Assembly: GCA_025351065.1 (NCBI GenBank)
Contig: JANXWQ010000606.1
Coordinates: 1-5,183, forward strand
From: Chthoniobacter sp.
GTDB lineage: Bacteria > Verrucomicrobiota > Verrucomicrobiia > Chthoniobacterales > Chthoniobacteraceae
Length of the DNA stretch: 5,183 bases
Reading direction: 5' to 3'
Under the pieces are notes generated by a model, which worked only from the letters and a program-made list of their open reading frames with translations, did not search any database and had not been told where the DNA came from. Every line of letters begins with the position of its first letter. The stretch's first letter is position 1. Shown here piece by piece: positions 4,606 through 5,183 of the stretch. Position numbers and translations under genes: made by a program.

Positions 4606-5183
4606 ATGAGCAGCATCCTGCAAGAACTCGAATCCCAAATCAGCGGCCTTAAGACCACGACGACCAAGTCCAACGTCGGCATCGTCCGTGAGATCGGCGA
4701 CGGCGTAGCCCGCATCGAAGGCCTGAGCGACGTCATGCTCAACGAGCTGATCGAATTTCCCGGTGGCCTCTACGGCCTCGCACTGAACCTTGAAGAAGGC
4801 GAAGTCGGCTGCATTTTGCTCGGCGATGAAAAAGGCGTCGTCGAAGGCGTCGAAGTCAAAACGACGGGCCGCCTGCTTTCCGTGCCCGTGGGCAAAGGCC
4901 TGCTCGGCCGCGTGGTCGATACACTCGGCAATCCGGTCGATGGCAAAGGTCCGATCACTGCGAGCGCGACTTATCCCGTCGAAAAAGTGGCGCCCGGCAT
5001 CATTAAGCGTAAGTCAGTCAGCCAGCCCGTGCAGACTGGCATCATGGCCATCGACGCGATGATTCCCGTGGGCCGCGGCCAGCGCGAACTCATCATCGGC
5101 GACCGCGCCACCGGCAAGACCACGATTGCCATCGACACGATCATCAACCAGGCGCGCATCAACAAAGCCAACGAAGGCAAAGC
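4606..5183 (+). CDS. atpA: F1Fo ATP synthase subunit alpha, N-terminal part (3' truncated)
   Basis: The frame is open from ATG 4606 to the right edge, giving 192 full codons of a protein normally about 500-515 residues long. In order: an amphipathic N-terminal helix (SSILQELESQI, 2-12) that in E. coli docks on delta; the beta-barrel domain (about 24-95, with VGIVREIGDGVARIEGL); GKGLLGRVVDTLGNPVDGKGP (split at 97-106 and 107-116); the QPVQTGIMAIDAMIPVGRGQ region (140-159); and the P-loop GDRATGKT (165-172). The usual P-loop is GDRQTGKT, so Gln is replaced by Ala168. Alpha binds non-exchanging nucleotide and contributes to the catalytic interface with beta. It starts 12 bases after the atpH stop with no Shine-Dalgarno motif, so translation is probably coupled to atpH. 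Confidence 0.97.
   Translation, partial: MSSILQELESQISGLKTTTTKSNVGIVREIGDGVARIEGLSDVMLNELIEFPGGLYGLALNLEEGEVGCILLGDEKGVVEGVEVKTTGRLLSVPVGKGLLGRVVDTLGNPVDGKGPITASATYPVEKVAPGIIKRKSVSQPVQTGIMAIDAMIPVGRGQRELIIGDRATGKTTIAIDTIINQARINKANEGK

Overview
The window is G+C-rich bacterial DNA with every gene on the + strand. It holds the 3' end of a glycosyltransferase gene, a gene for a secreted beta-propeller protein, and the front of an F-type ATP synthase operon in the order atpB-atpE-atpF-atpH-atpA (subunits a, c, b, delta, alpha). The last gene runs off the right edge. The long signal-peptide-like N-terminal extension on subunit a, the near absence of Shine-Dalgarno motifs and the style of the GT4 and propeller proteins suggest a Verrucomicrobiota/PVC-type bacterium. 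That is an inference by eye, not a database result.

Layout: 1-788, GT4 glycosyltransferase, 5' truncated. 789-905, short gap with a perfect -35 hexamer but only a weak -10. 906-2000, exported six-bladed-type propeller protein of unknown function. 2001-2225, control region of the ATP synthase operon: a perfect 20-bp dyad of the Rex/CRP type (2063-2082), four bases upstream of a sigma70-like promoter (TTGCCA, 17-bp spacer, TTTTAT; 2087-2115), then a leader of about 100 nt. 2226-3242, atpB. 3243-3334, a structured spacer followed by an A-rich, unstructured stretch ahead of atpE. 3335-3556, atpE. 3557-3622, a spacer with a perfect 12-bp all-G:C hairpin, a TTCG loop and a short T run. 3623-4183, atpF. 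4192-4593, an unusually short atpH. 4606-5183, the N-terminal part of atpA. The remaining F1 genes (gamma, beta, epsilon) presumably follow outside the window.

Together the atp genes encode the Fo rotor and stator (a, c, b), the delta connector and the start of the alpha catalytic-ring subunit. Essential residues are present: Arg274 in a, Glu62 in c and the P-loop of alpha. The c subunit lacks the known Na+-ligand pattern, so proton coupling is likely. No wholly new system is visible. The points worth a second look are the redox/cAMP-type operator in front of the operon, the RNA structures on both sides of atpE (c must be made in large excess), the shortened delta subunit, and the Gln-to-Ala change in the alpha P-loop.
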